From Prochlorococcus sp. AG-442-B03 (GTDB lineage Bacteria; Cyanobacteriota; Cyanobacteriia; PCC-6307; Cyanobiaceae), in the NCBI GenBank assembly GCA_003212395.1, contig QCPU01000005.1, positions 28,434 to 92,433 of the forward strand: a stretch of DNA of 64,000 bases, given 5' to 3'. The notes under the pieces are model-generated. The model worked only from the letters and a program-made list of their open reading frames with translations, made no database searches and had not been told where the DNA came from. Positions 10,170 to 19,119 of the stretch are shown piece by piece (the first letter of the stretch is position 1; each line of letters opens with the position of its first letter). A program made the translations under genes and the position numbers.

Positions 10170-11075
10170 TTAATATTTATATGAACCTGAAGAATTTTTA
10201 CTTTCATTTAAGATGTTCTGTAAATATTCCCCATAACCACTTTTCTTAAGATCTATTGAAAGAGAATAAAGTTGATCATCATCTATAAAATCCATTCTCC
10301 AGGCAACTTCTTCAGGACAGCCAATTTTTAAACCTTGTCTTCTTTCTAAAGTACGAATATATGATGCAGCTTCGTGAAGAGAATCAGTTGTACCTGTGTC
10401 TAACCAAGTCATTCCTCTATTCATTTTCTCAACATTTAATTTACCTTCTTTCATATACATTTTGTTTAAATCTGTTATTTCTAATTCTCCTCTATCAGAA
10501 GGTTTAATTTTTTTAGCTTTTTCAACAACAGAATTGTCATAGAAATATAAACCAGTTATGGCAAATTTACTTTTTGGATTTATAGGTTTTTCCTCAATAT
10601 TATAAGCTATACCTTTTGAATCGAACTCTACAACTCCATACCTTTGGGGATCACTTACAGAATAAGCAAAGATGGAAGCACCTTCATTTAAAAGATAGTT
10701 TTTTTGTAATTGATTAACTAAAAAATCTCCATGGAATAAATTATCCCCAAGTATTAATGTAACGCTTGAATTTTTAATAAATTCCTCTGCTATGAGGAAT
10801 GCTTGAGCAATCCCCTCAGGTTTTGCCTGAATTTTGTATTTTATACTTATGCCAAATTGAGAACCATTTCCTAGTAATTTTTCAAAAGTAACTCTATCAT
10901 TAGGGGTAGTAATAATTAAAATGTCTCTTATTCCGGCAAGCATTAAAGTTGATAAGGGATAGTAAATCATTGGTTTATCATAAACTGGTATTAGTTGCTT
11001 ACTTGTCGCTTTTGTAATTGGATATAGCCTGCTCCCGTTACCCCCGGCTAAAATTATTCCTTTTCTTTTTACCAT
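10170..11075 (-). CDS. rfbA: Glucose-1-phosphate thymidylyltransferase
   Basis: The 301-residue enzyme joins dTTP and glucose-1-phosphate to make dTDP-glucose, the first step of the rhamnose pathway. The nucleotidyltransferase signature [16 protein letters not shown] is at the N-terminus, followed by [24 protein letters not shown], and WLDTGT toward the C-terminus. It is the first gene of the leftward operon. The 111-bp gap to the divergent kpsC gene at 11187 must carry promoters for both directions; I could not define them in such AT-rich DNA. Confidence 0.96.
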   Translation of the reverse strand: MVKRKGIILAGGNGSRLYPITKATSKQLIPVYDKPMIYYPLSTLMLAGIRDILIITTPNDRVTFEKLLGNGSQFGISIKYKIQAKPEGIAQAFLIAEEFIKNSSVTLILGDNLFHGDFLVNQLQKNYLLNEGASIFAYSVSDPQRYGVVEFDSKGIAYNIEEKPINPKSKFAITGLYFYDNSVVEKAKKIKPSDRGELEITDLNKMYMKEGKLNVEKMNRGMTWLDTGTTDSLHEAASYIRTLERRQGLKIGCPEEVAWRMDFIDDDQLYSLSIDLKKSGYGEYLQNILNESKNSSGSYKY

Positions 11076-11186
11076 TATGTCAATTTTATTTAATTAGTAA
11101 TTTTGAATTTATATATTACTTGAAAGGGTTACTGGTTTGATATGGAATAAAATTAAAAGTTATAATTTAAAAAATGAGAAATAAAT

Positions 11187-13169
11187 ATGATTAAAGATCT
11201 TTTGAGTAAATTTTTTTTAATGAAATCAAGAACGAGAAAAATCATAAATGAATTTCAACTAGATAATAGTGCTTTCTATTCATGGGGAATGAAAAGATCA
11301 GGCAAATTTCTTCGAAATAATCTGAAAAATAAAAAAATAGTTTATATCGAGGATGGATTTGTTCATTCATTTGGAACGAAAAAGAAAGATATTCCTTTGA
11401 GCATTTGTTTCGATAATGCTGGAATTTACTACAATTGCAATAGTAAAAATGATTTAAAAAAGTATATTAAAGAAAAATTAAGTAAAGAAAATATTTCTAG
11501 AGCAAAAAATATAGTTAATTTATGGAAAAAATATTCAATTTCCAAATACAATTTCCCATCTTGTATTGAACCTCCTCCATCTCCTTACATACTTTTAGTA
11601 GATCAAACTTTCGGAGACCTTTCTATAGAATACGGGGATGCCAATGAAAATTCATTTAAGAAGATGTTTGAATTTGCAGTAAATAATTGGCCGGAGCATA
11701 AAATTGTTATAAAGTCTCATCCAGATGTAATAAATTCTAAAAAAAAAGGGTGCATTGATATTTCTAATAATACAAAAGATAACGTTATTATTCTGGGAGA
11801 TATTGGTCAAATAAATAAATTAATAGAGTCTAGTGCAGCAGTTTGCGTAGTTACTAGCCAAGTAGGATTTGAAGCTTTAATTTATGGAAAGGATGTTCAT
11901 GTCTTTGGTAATCCTTTTTATTCAGGGTTAGGATTAACTATTGACCACAATACAAATAATGGAAAGGTAAAAAAGCAAATTACCCTTGAGCAGCTTGTTT
12001 TTTCTTCTTTAGTAAAATATCAAATTTGCTTCGATCCAAGAACTAAAAAAAAATGTGAAATTGAACAAATAATGGAATTTATTCATAGCTCGAGAGAGGC
12101 CTCTGAATTTTTCCCGCAAGATTTAGAAGCTGTAAAATTAACTCCTTGGAAAGCTAGGCAAATCAATAGATTTGTTTACCCGGTCACTGGTAAAAAAGTG
12201 AAATTTTTTAAAAGATTTAAAAGTAAAATGAAAAATATTATTGTTTGGGGTAAAAACACAAGGTTAGAAACCTATATCTCTAAGTTAGATAATTTTATTT
12301 CAGTAGAAGATGGATTTATTAGATCTGTAGGCCTTGGGGGCGACCTATATCCTCCATTAAGTCTTTTATTTGATAAGAAAGGTATACATTATGATGCCAG
12401 TAAGGTAAGTGATCTAGAGGATCAACTTCAGAATAGCAATGTAAACTATAGTGAGAAGATGAGAGCAAGAAAAATTCTAAATTCCATTGTTAAATACAAA
12501 ATTAGTAAATATAACCTTAGGCTATCAAAAAAGATTGATTTGCCAAAAAACGCTGTAAATAAAGAGGTTATTGGAGTACTTGGCCAAGTAGAAAGTGATA
12601 ATTCTATTATTTATGGTGTGCCTGACAATACTATAAAAAAGACAAATTTTGCTTTAGTAGAAAAGGTGAGAGAGGATTATCCTGATGCTTTTATTATTTA
12701 TAAACCACACCCAGATACTGAGTCAGGTGTGAGAGCTAAAGGTAAGAGGGATTCTGATATAAGTAATTATGCGGATCTTATCGCTTATAAAACTTCTCTT
12801 GAAGATCTCTTTAATAAAGTAGATAGGATTGCTGTATTCACTTCCCTAGGGGGTTTTGAAGCTTTAATTAGAGGAATATCTGTAATAACATATGGTTTGC
12901 CATTTTATTCAGGTTGGGGACTCACTGATGACAAATTAGTTAACCATGTTTGGGCAAAAAGAAGAAAAAGAATATTAACATTAGAGGAATTGACTTTTAT
13001 TAGCTTAATAAAATATCCCTTTTATTCAAGCATAAAATTTAATTGTCTTACTGAAATAGAGAATATTTTCGAAGAGCTACTTGAAAGTACTGGAAAAAAA
13101 AATTTGGAGCAAATCGTATTTAGATATTGGGGTACTTTAAAAGACCACTTTCTAAATATAACTAGATAA
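11187..13169 (+). CDS. kpsC: KpsC-type capsule beta-Kdo transferase, duplicated domain
   Basis: The 660-residue protein consists of two homologous halves, as in E. coli KpsC (about 675 residues). The internal repeat is visible: EDGFVHSFG at about 55 pairs with EDGFIRSVG at about 374; HPD at about 178 with HPD at about 507; and GNPFYSGLG in the first half with GLPFYSGWG in the second. KpsC and KpsS build the short poly-beta-Kdo linker that joins group 2-type capsules to a lyso-phosphatidylglycerol anchor. kpsS begins at the next base after its stop, and Kdo synthesis genes lie about 4-7 kb downstream. No capsule ABC exporter (KpsMT/DE) is in the window. Confidence 0.92.
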   Translation: MIKDLLSKFFLMKSRTRKIINEFQLDNSAFYSWGMKRSGKFLRNNLKNKKIVYIEDGFVHSFGTKKKDIPLSICFDNAGIYYNCNSKNDLKKYIKEKLSKENISRAKNIVNLWKKYSISKYNFPSCIEPPPSPYILLVDQTFGDLSIEYGDANENSFKKMFEFAVNNWPEHKIVIKSHPDVINSKKKGCIDISNNTKDNVIILGDIGQINKLIESSAAVCVVTSQVGFEALIYGKDVHVFGNPFYSGLGLTIDHNTNNGKVKKQITLEQLVFSSLVKYQICFDPRTKKKCEIEQIMEFIHSSREASEFFPQDLEAVKLTPWKARQINRFVYPVTGKKVKFFKRFKSKMKNIIVWGKNTRLETYISKLDNFISVEDGFIRSVGLGGDLYPPLSLLFDKKGIHYDASKVSDLEDQLQNSNVNYSEKMRARKILNSIVKYKISKYNLRLSKKIDLPKNAVNKEVIGVLGQVESDNSIIYGVPDNTIKKTNFALVEKVREDYPDAFIIYKPHPDTESGVRAKGKRDSDISNYADLIAYKTSLEDLFNKVDRIAVFTSLGGFEALIRGISVITYGLPFYSGWGLTDDKLVNHVWAKRRKRILTLEELTFISLIKYPFYSSIKFNCLTEIENIFEELLESTGKKNLEQIVFRYWGTLKDHFLNITR

Positions 13170-14399
13170 ATGATTCCTAATCACAGAAGACCATTGTTCA
13201 GAAAAAAAGTTTTAATTGAAGGAAATTGTTTGTTCCTAGTGGGTCCTATTGGAACTTTCTTTGCAAGATTTTCTGATTATTTAGAAAATAATAATATAAG
13301 AACTTATAAAATTTTATTCCCTTTACATGAATATGGTTTTTCTCAATCAAGAATAATAAAATACGATCAAGACATAAAAGTTTTTAAAGATTTTTTAAGA
13401 GAAACTATTATTAACTATGAAATAAAGCATATATTCATGTATGGTAACGTCCTCATTCCTCATAAGCAGGCTTTGGATTTAGCGAAAGAACTCAATTTTG
13501 TAGGTAAAGATATAAAAACACATATTTTTGAACTAGGTTATTTAAGACCTAACTTTGTAACTCTTGAAAATGATGGAATTAACTACAATAGTAGTTTAAT
13601 TAAAAGTAGGAAATTTTATTTAAATCAAGATTCATATTCGGTTTTACCCGTACCCAAAAAACACGCACGTTTAAGGATAAGAAAAATATGGAAAACAATT
13701 TCATTTATTAACCATAGTTTTAAAAATTATAAAATCGTTGAAAAAGATCATAAGTTGCAGCCTAAACCAATATACATTTGGTTCCAAATAAAAGGTTTCT
13801 TTCTAAAATACTTTTTCTTTTTTACTGAATACAAATTAAAAAATTATTTATTACGCAATAAGTTTTTTTTAGTGATTTTACAAGTTTCTACAGATAGTCA
13901 ACTAACTGAAGGTTCTGATATTAAAGATAATAAAAAATTTATTTATGAAGTAATAAAAGAGTTTGCCGAAGCCAAACGAAATGATATTAATCTTGTTTTT
14001 AAACATCATCCTCGAGATAGAGGATATACAAATTACCATAATGAAATTCAAAATTTAGCCAATGAATTTGGTGTTTCCAATAATGTATTTTATATTCATG
14101 ACTATTATTTATCTAAGTTATTCCAAAACTCAAATTGTATGGGCACTGTTCTTATAAATAGCACGGTGGGATATCAATCTCTTTATCATTCTGTCCCTGT
14201 TAAATCACTAGGAATTACACCGTATAACATAAAAGGTCTTTCAGATCAAAAAGATTTAGCGTCATTTTTTAAAAATCCATCCCCTGTTGATAAGCTATTA
14301 TTCAATAAATTTTATAAATATATACTTGAAAATTCACAAATAAATGGGAATTTTGATGGATTTTTCCCATTCAAAAAAGTTTTTATTACTAAAAAGTGA
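13170..14399 (+). CDS. kpsS: KpsS-type capsule beta-Kdo transferase
   Basis: The 409-residue protein begins with LIEGNCLFLVGPIGTFF, typical of the KpsS/capsule polysaccharide family, and has HIFELGYLRP and FKHHPRDRGY further on. KpsS adds the first beta-Kdo to the lipid acceptor. Its ATG (13170) directly abuts the kpsC TAA (13167-13169), and its own stop overlaps the next gene by 4 bp (GTGA), so the three genes are translationally linked. About 20 residues longer than E. coli KpsS, otherwise ordinary. Confidence 0.88.
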   Translation: MIPNHRRPLFRKKVLIEGNCLFLVGPIGTFFARFSDYLENNNIRTYKILFPLHEYGFSQSRIIKYDQDIKVFKDFLRETIINYEIKHIFMYGNVLIPHKQALDLAKELNFVGKDIKTHIFELGYLRPNFVTLENDGINYNSSLIKSRKFYLNQDSYSVLPVPKKHARLRIRKIWKTISFINHSFKNYKIVEKDHKLQPKPIYIWFQIKGFFLKYFFFFTEYKLKNYLLRNKFFLVILQVSTDSQLTEGSDIKDNKKFIYEVIKEFAEAKRNDINLVFKHHPRDRGYTNYHNEIQNLANEFGVSNNVFYIHDYYLSKLFQNSNCMGTVLINSTVGYQSLYHSVPVKSLGITPYNIKGLSDQKDLASFFKNPSPVDKLLFNKFYKYILENSQINGNFDGFFPFKKVFITKK

Positions 14400-15130
14400 G
14401 TAAAAACAATATAAAAAATTTTTTTAATGTAGTTTTTAGGTTAAACATTTTTATTTTTTCTTATCTACTTTATTTAACTCAATTAATTCTTATTTTTTTT
14501 AACTTCAAAAACTTCGCAAAAAATGTATTTAATTCTGCCGCTTACTTTTGTTCATTGTCGTTAGGTATAGATTATGATATTGATCTTAATTTAAAAAAAA
14601 AATTTTTAAAAAAAGGTATTCATGTATCAAATCACGATAATCCACTAGATATATTTGTAGCGCAGAACTTTTTTAAAATAAAAACAATCACGACTGTTGA
14701 TCAACATTTGAAGAATTTTCTTCCTTTTTTTGAAGCTTCATTGAATAATTATGGCCATTATTGTTTTGATTATTTAAATTTTCATGATAGAAAATCAGCT
14801 TATTTATTTTTAGATAGAGTTTGCAAAAATGATAAAAATGTTCTTATTTATCCAAGCGGATCTATTTATACATCAATTATCAAACGATTCTCAAAAAGTG
14901 TATCTAAGTTATCAATGGTTAATAAACTAAAAGTAATAGCTTGGAAATTCATTTTCAATGATCAAGCAAATATTGAATATGATAGAAATATTGGTAAATA
15001 TATCTTAAAAAGGATATGTTCTGAAAAATTAGTACTACAAATAGGAAAAGTTAAAGTTTTCAATCCAAAAGATTATAGAAGTGTTGAAGAATTACATTCA
15101 GATCTTTACTTATTTTATTTAGATTCTTAA
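14396..15130 (+). CDS. PlsC-like lysophospholipid acyltransferase
   Basis: The 244-residue protein has a hydrophobic N-terminal helix (about 15-36), then the acyltransferase motif I as NHDNPLD with H80-x4-D85, and a degenerate motif III YPSGS at 152-156 where PlsC usually has FPEGT. It is membrane-associated by prediction. The GTG start overlaps the kpsS stop (GTGA at 14396-14399), so I accept the unusual start. Coupling to kpsCS suggests it acts on the capsule's lipid terminus, for example re-acylating a lyso-phospholipid, which is inference. The missing Glu in motif III makes substrate prediction unsafe. Confidence 0.75.
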   Translation: MSKNNIKNFFNVVFRLNIFIFSYLLYLTQLILIFFNFKNFAKNVFNSAAYFCSLSLGIDYDIDLNLKKKFLKKGIHVSNHDNPLDIFVAQNFFKIKTITTVDQHLKNFLPFFEASLNNYGHYCFDYLNFHDRKSAYLFLDRVCKNDKNVLIYPSGSIYTSIIKRFSKSVSKLSMVNKLKVIAWKFIFNDQANIEYDRNIGKYILKRICSEKLVLQIGKVKVFNPKDYRSVEELHSDLYLFYLDS

Positions 15131-15144
15131 AAAATCTTTGTTTA

Positions 15145-15987
15145 TCAAAAACTATATTTTTCAAGATATTTCCTTTGTTTAGCTGAGATATTTTCTGATC
15201 TTCCTGAAAATAGAAGTTGTATTATTCCGTTATAGTCTTTCGCTATAGAGTAATTTTCATAGGATACTTCGCAATAACGTAAATATGGCTTTAATACTTG
15301 AGGCATTTGAAAATTAACATCAAGTTTTTTTAATTCTTTTTCTATAAATTTAATATTTTCTGATTTGAGCATAAATTTTTCAGAGTCTATCTCATAATCC
15401 ATTTGATGCTCATATATATATTTCCCATTTGGCAAACCTAAAGTCCGCTTATTAGAGAGCTGTAAAATCTTTAAAAAAGCATTTATACAATCCTTATTAA
15501 GAGATCTATGATTAAAACTTATTAATCCAATACCTATAGTCATTTTTTTTGACTCGGGGATTCTCACAAATCCTCTTATTAATTCTTTAAGTATCTTCTT
15601 ATTTTGGAAATCTGGCATTACGAATGTTCTTCCTATTTCGCAAAAATTGTCATTTTTCAATTTCTCAAAAGTACCAGGATGGTAAGACTCCAAATAAGAA
15701 TATTCTTTATTATTAACAGAACCTTTTTCGCTCAATAAAAATCTTTGCCCCCCAGCTAATTGCATTTTTTCTTTGTCCCAAATCATCATATGAAGAAAGA
15801 AAAAATCTCTTTCTTCAATATCATTTTTTATTGGGTTTGTTTTTAATACATTAAATGCTTCTGCTCTTTGCTCTCCATACCAATCAAATTGGCAAGCTAA
15901 TTTTTCACCTGGGATTAGGTATATAAGATGTTCTTTAGAGTTCTCAATAATATAACTCCCGAAATTTTTAGTAAAAAATTCGTACAT
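15145..15987 (-). CDS. GNAT-fold acyltransferase, OlsB/hemolysin-like
   Basis: The 280-residue protein fits the acyl-ACP-dependent GNAT family that includes OlsB and autoinducer-synthase-like enzymes. It has C-Q-F-D-W-Y-G-E-Q-R-A-E-A-F near residue 32, a central AGGQRFLL strand, and EIGRTFVMPDFQ followed by KKILKELIRGF as the acyl-CoA/ACP-binding region. OlsB makes lyso-ornithine lipid by N-acylation. It is convergent with the PlsC-like gene (14 bp between stops), the partner type (OlsA) that would add the second acyl chain. Substrate is unproven; a sugar or amino acid in the capsule is an alternative. Confidence 0.65.
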   Translation of the reverse strand: MYEFFTKNFGSYIIENSKEHLIYLIPGEKLACQFDWYGEQRAEAFNVLKTNPIKNDIEERDFFFLHMMIWDKEKMQLAGGQRFLLSEKGSVNNKEYSYLESYHPGTFEKLKNDNFCEIGRTFVMPDFQNKKILKELIRGFVRIPESKKMTIGIGLISFNHRSLNKDCINAFLKILQLSNKRTLGLPNGKYIYEHQMDYEIDSEKFMLKSENIKFIEKELKKLDVNFQMPQVLKPYLRYCEVSYENYSIAKDYNGIIQLLFSGRSENISAKQRKYLEKYSF

Positions 15988-16129
15988 TTAATATTAAATT
16001 CGCAAGAGTATTTGTTTCTTAATTAAAGCTAATTTAATATAAAATGAAAAGGTCTATTTATTTTCTTACATTATTAAATTTGTAAACTTTGACTTATTAG
16101 GTAAACCTATTGCGGTCATTTCTAATGGA

Positions 16130-17035
16130 ATGACCCCAACTGTATTTTATTGGCTTAATATTTTGAATTCTAAGGTTATAAATCCTAGAAACCTAGATAA
16201 AAAACATTTAAGTAACTTTAAAACAATAATATTAGTAAGGTATATTCCATTTAATATTTTTCTTTATCTTATTACTTTAAAAAGGAAATCAAAAAAAATA
16301 ATTTTGCTACTTGACGATAATTTACTTGACTTAAATATCTTTTCAGAACTACCTTTTTTTTATAAGTTAAAAATTTTCATCAATATTTACTCGTATAAAT
16401 TTTTCTTCAATTTTTTTATTAATGAAATCTGGGTAACTAATAAATTACTAGGGGAAAAAGTAAAACAAAAAATTTCGAAAAATAACATCAATATTAAATT
16501 GTTAGCTTTAAATTATAATCAAAATCACCCATTAAAAAAAATTTATAAAATCGCATATCTTGGGACTGCTTCGCACACTAAAGAGTTGCTTTGGTTAAAG
16601 AAACTATTTGAGAAAATACAGCAACAAAGAAATGATTGTCTTATTGAGATTTATGTAAATAAAAAATGGAGAAATTACTTCAGATCAATACCAAGGATAA
16701 AAATGTCATATCCATTAGATTGGGAGACATTTTATTTGGATACTTTGGGAGGAAATGTAGATATTGTATTGAACCCAATTTTTAACTCAAATTTTAATAA
16801 CTTCAGATCTCCAACTAAGTTTTTTGATATTACTAGACTTGAAGCTGTTGGAATTTACAGTAATTTAAAGCCATTTAGTGACTTTATTCATGATAATCAT
16901 GATGGTATATTATTAGATAATAATGTTAATGATTGGACTGAGAAAATATCTTATCTTCTTGATAATTCAGATGTAAGAGAAAGGTTATTGGTAAATGCGT
17001 TAAAAAGATCAGGAAAACTTTTTAATGATCTTTAA
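16130..17035 (+). CDS. GT4-like glycosyltransferase, uncertain 5' end
   Basis: The 301-residue product from ATG 16130 has a GT-B C-terminal half: a KIAYLGTASHTKEL strand opening the nucleotide-sugar domain, then RSPTKFFDITRLEAVGIYS and the DGILLDNNVNDW loop typical of family 4. The frame stays open upstream of 16130 and encodes a plausible strand (FDLLGKPIAVISNG), so the annotated start may truncate the real protein. No ATG, GTG or TTG exists there in frame. A separate ATG at 16044 reads 13 codons in another frame to a stop at 16083, preceded by AAATTTG; see findings. Donor sugar unknown. Confidence 0.8.
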   Translation: MTPTVFYWLNILNSKVINPRNLDKKHLSNFKTIILVRYIPFNIFLYLITLKRKSKKIILLLDDNLLDLNIFSELPFFYKLKIFINIYSYKFFFNFFINEIWVTNKLLGEKVKQKISKNNINIKLLALNYNQNHPLKKIYKIAYLGTASHTKELLWLKKLFEKIQQQRNDCLIEIYVNKKWRNYFRSIPRIKMSYPLDWETFYLDTLGGNVDIVLNPIFNSNFNNFRSPTKFFDITRLEAVGIYSNLKPFSDFIHDNHDGILLDNNVNDWTEKISYLLDNSDVRERLLVNALKRSGKLFNDL

Positions 17036-17048
17036 ATTATGTAAATAT

Positions 17049-17996
17049 TTATATACACTGTGATAATTTTACAGAGCCTAAAAGTAATCCACAGTCATCA
17101 ATAACTGGCAAAATCGATATATTATTTGATTGCATTAAATCTAATGCTTCGGAAACTTTTGAAAATGATTTAATAGTTAAAGGAAGTGAAAATTTAAGAT
17201 CTTTTATATTAGCTGTCAATTTGATTCCACTTTCAATACATCTTCTGAGATCTCCATCAGTAAATACCCATAAAAGTTTTTGGTTTTCACAAACAAAAAC
17301 TGCACCTTGTTGTCCTTTAGATATTTCTATTATTACGTCTTTTATGGAAGTATTTTTTTCACAAATTGGAAGGGATTCAGTATTCATAATATTTTCTACA
17401 GTCTCAAAATTTAGCTTGTGAAGACTCCCTGATGGATGAAATCTTGCAAAGTCAATTTCTTTGAATCCCCTCTCCATTGCACAAATGCTGGCTAATGCAT
17501 CTCCTAATGCCATGGTCACTGAAGTGGAGCATGTGGGGGCTAAATTTAAAGGACAAGCTTCACTCTCGACAGATGAATTAAGGCTAATAGATGCTTCCTT
17601 ACTTATTGTTGAATTTACATTCCCTGTAATTGCTATGCTCTTGATGCCATTTCTTTTGGCGTAGTTTAAAAGTCTCACTAATTCATCAGTTTCTCCACTA
17701 TTTGAGATGCAAATTAAAAGGTCATCTCTTCTTAATATCCCAAGATCACCATGGAAAGCATCCGAAGTATGAAGAAAGATGGAAGGTGTGCCTAATGAGG
17801 CTAAGGTTGAGGTTATTTTTTTACCAATGTTTCCTGATTTACCAATGCCTGATATTACTACTGTCCCTTTACAATCAATTATTAAGTCAATGCATTTAGA
17901 AAAATTTAAACTTATTTTTTTAGATGAAGCAAAAATTGCTCTAGCTTCTGCTTCTAGTACCCTTTGTGCTTCTTTGATTCTTTCAGTTGGTCTCAT
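17049..17996 (-). CDS. kdsD: D-arabinose-5-phosphate isomerase
   Basis: The 315-residue protein has the KdsD/KpsF layout: an N-terminal SIS domain (VVISGIGKSGNIGKK at about 46-60, then HGDLGI, CISNSGETDE and FHPSGSLHKL) and two C-terminal CBS domains from about residue 205. It interconverts ribulose-5-phosphate and arabinose-5-phosphate, the entry to Kdo. It lies in the same island as kdsA and kdsBC but on the opposite strand, divergent from kdsA across about 225 bp. Confidence 0.93.
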   Translation of the reverse strand: MRPTERIKEAQRVLEAEARAIFASSKKISLNFSKCIDLIIDCKGTVVISGIGKSGNIGKKITSTLASLGTPSIFLHTSDAFHGDLGILRRDDLLICISNSGETDELVRLLNYAKRNGIKSIAITGNVNSTISKEASISLNSSVESEACPLNLAPTCSTSVTMALGDALASICAMERGFKEIDFARFHPSGSLHKLNFETVENIMNTESLPICEKNTSIKDVIIEISKGQQGAVFVCENQKLLWVFTDGDLRRCIESGIKLTANIKDLKFSLPLTIKSFSKVSEALDLMQSNNISILPVIDDCGLLLGSVKLSQCI

Positions 17997-18223
17997 CTAA
18001 TACAAATATATTTAATAATGATATAGCCTCAAGATCAAATTTTAAGACGTAATTTGTAAATAACAAAAAATATAAACAAGATTCAAATTATGTGGAGCTA
18101 AATATATACCTCTTAAGGAAAAAGATTAACAACTTTTCTTAAAGTTCTTGGGCGTGAAAACTATATAGGATTAGGCAAATTATGTTAGTTTAATATGATG
18201 AATTGATAGCGAATAACTCTACG

Positions 18224-19057
18224 ATGTCTTTTTATCCGGTAAATATAGGAGAGTCAAAAAAAATAACAATTATTGGTGGTTTAAATGTTTTAAGCGATAT
18301 TGATGAGGCTGTTGAAATTGGTATGAAATTTAAGGAGTCTTGTAATAAAAACAAAATCTCCTATGTCTTTAAGGCAAGTTTTGATAAAGCTAATAGAACA
18401 TCTTTTGATAGTTATAGAGGGCCTGGATTTACTAAAGGTTTAGAGATGTTAAAAGAAATAAAAAAAATTTTAAAAGTTCCCATTCTCACAGATATTCATG
18501 AAACATTTCAGGCAAGTAAAGCTGCAGAAGTGTGCGATATGCTTCAACTTCCTGCTTTTTTAGCGCGTCAAACTGATCTTATTCAAGCCTTAGCTAATAC
18601 AGGTAAACCTATAAATATTAAAAAGCCTCAATTTGTTTCACCAGAACAAATTAAGTTTATTGTTCAAAAATTTTCAAAATTTGGATGTGAAGACGTTGTT
18701 ATTTGTGAAAGGGGAAGTATGTATGGATATAACCAACAAATAGTTGATATTATTGGTCTCCAAGTAATTAAAGAACAAACGAATAAACCAGTTTGTGTTG
18801 ATATTACCCACTCTTTACAATTTAGAAATGAAGGTAGCTCGGCATCAAGCGGGAGAAGAAAATATGCTTTAAATTTGGCTAAAGCAGTCACTTCTACATC
18901 TATTGATGCATTATTCGTTGAAGCACATCAGAACCCTGATTTTGCTAAATGTGATGGCCCCTCAGCAATTCCATTAAATATAATTCCCGAATTTATAGAT
19001 CAAGTGTGTGAGATAGATAACCTTGTAAAGAATCAGTCTATTATTCAGATTGATTAA
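18224..19057 (+). CDS. kdsA: Kdo-8-phosphate synthase
   Basis: The 277-residue enzyme condenses arabinose-5-phosphate with phosphoenolpyruvate to Kdo-8-phosphate. Diagnostic stretches are YVFKASFDKANRTS, SYRGPGFTKG, LPAFLARQTDL, NIKKPQF and DITHSLQ. The open frame can start at a TTG at 18203, but the ATG at 18224 (MSFYPVNIG) gives the usual N-terminus and is preferred. An imperfect inverted repeat (arms near 18113-18124 and 18133-18142) lies upstream. kdsBC follows after 62 bp. Confidence 0.94.
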   Translation: MSFYPVNIGESKKITIIGGLNVLSDIDEAVEIGMKFKESCNKNKISYVFKASFDKANRTSFDSYRGPGFTKGLEMLKEIKKILKVPILTDIHETFQASKAAEVCDMLQLPAFLARQTDLIQALANTGKPINIKKPQFVSPEQIKFIVQKFSKFGCEDVVICERGSMYGYNQQIVDIIGLQVIKEQTNKPVCVDITHSLQFRNEGSSASSGRRKYALNLAKAVTSTSIDALFVEAHQNPDFAKCDGPSAIPLNIIPEFIDQVCEIDNLVKNQSIIQID

Positions 19058-19119
19058 AATATTTATTGTTATTAACTTACCTTGTTAAATATAATGAACA
19101 GATTCAAAGTAATATTTCA

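Noticed and set aside
17461..18000. Several plus-strand frames inside kdsD
   Set aside because: They lie antisense to a clear SIS-domain enzyme and have no recognisable features.
18113..18142. Imperfect inverted repeat TTAAGGAAAAAG / CTTTTCTTAA before kdsA
   Set aside because: A/T-rich arms with a mismatch and an 8-base loop; not strong enough to call a regulatory site or terminator.
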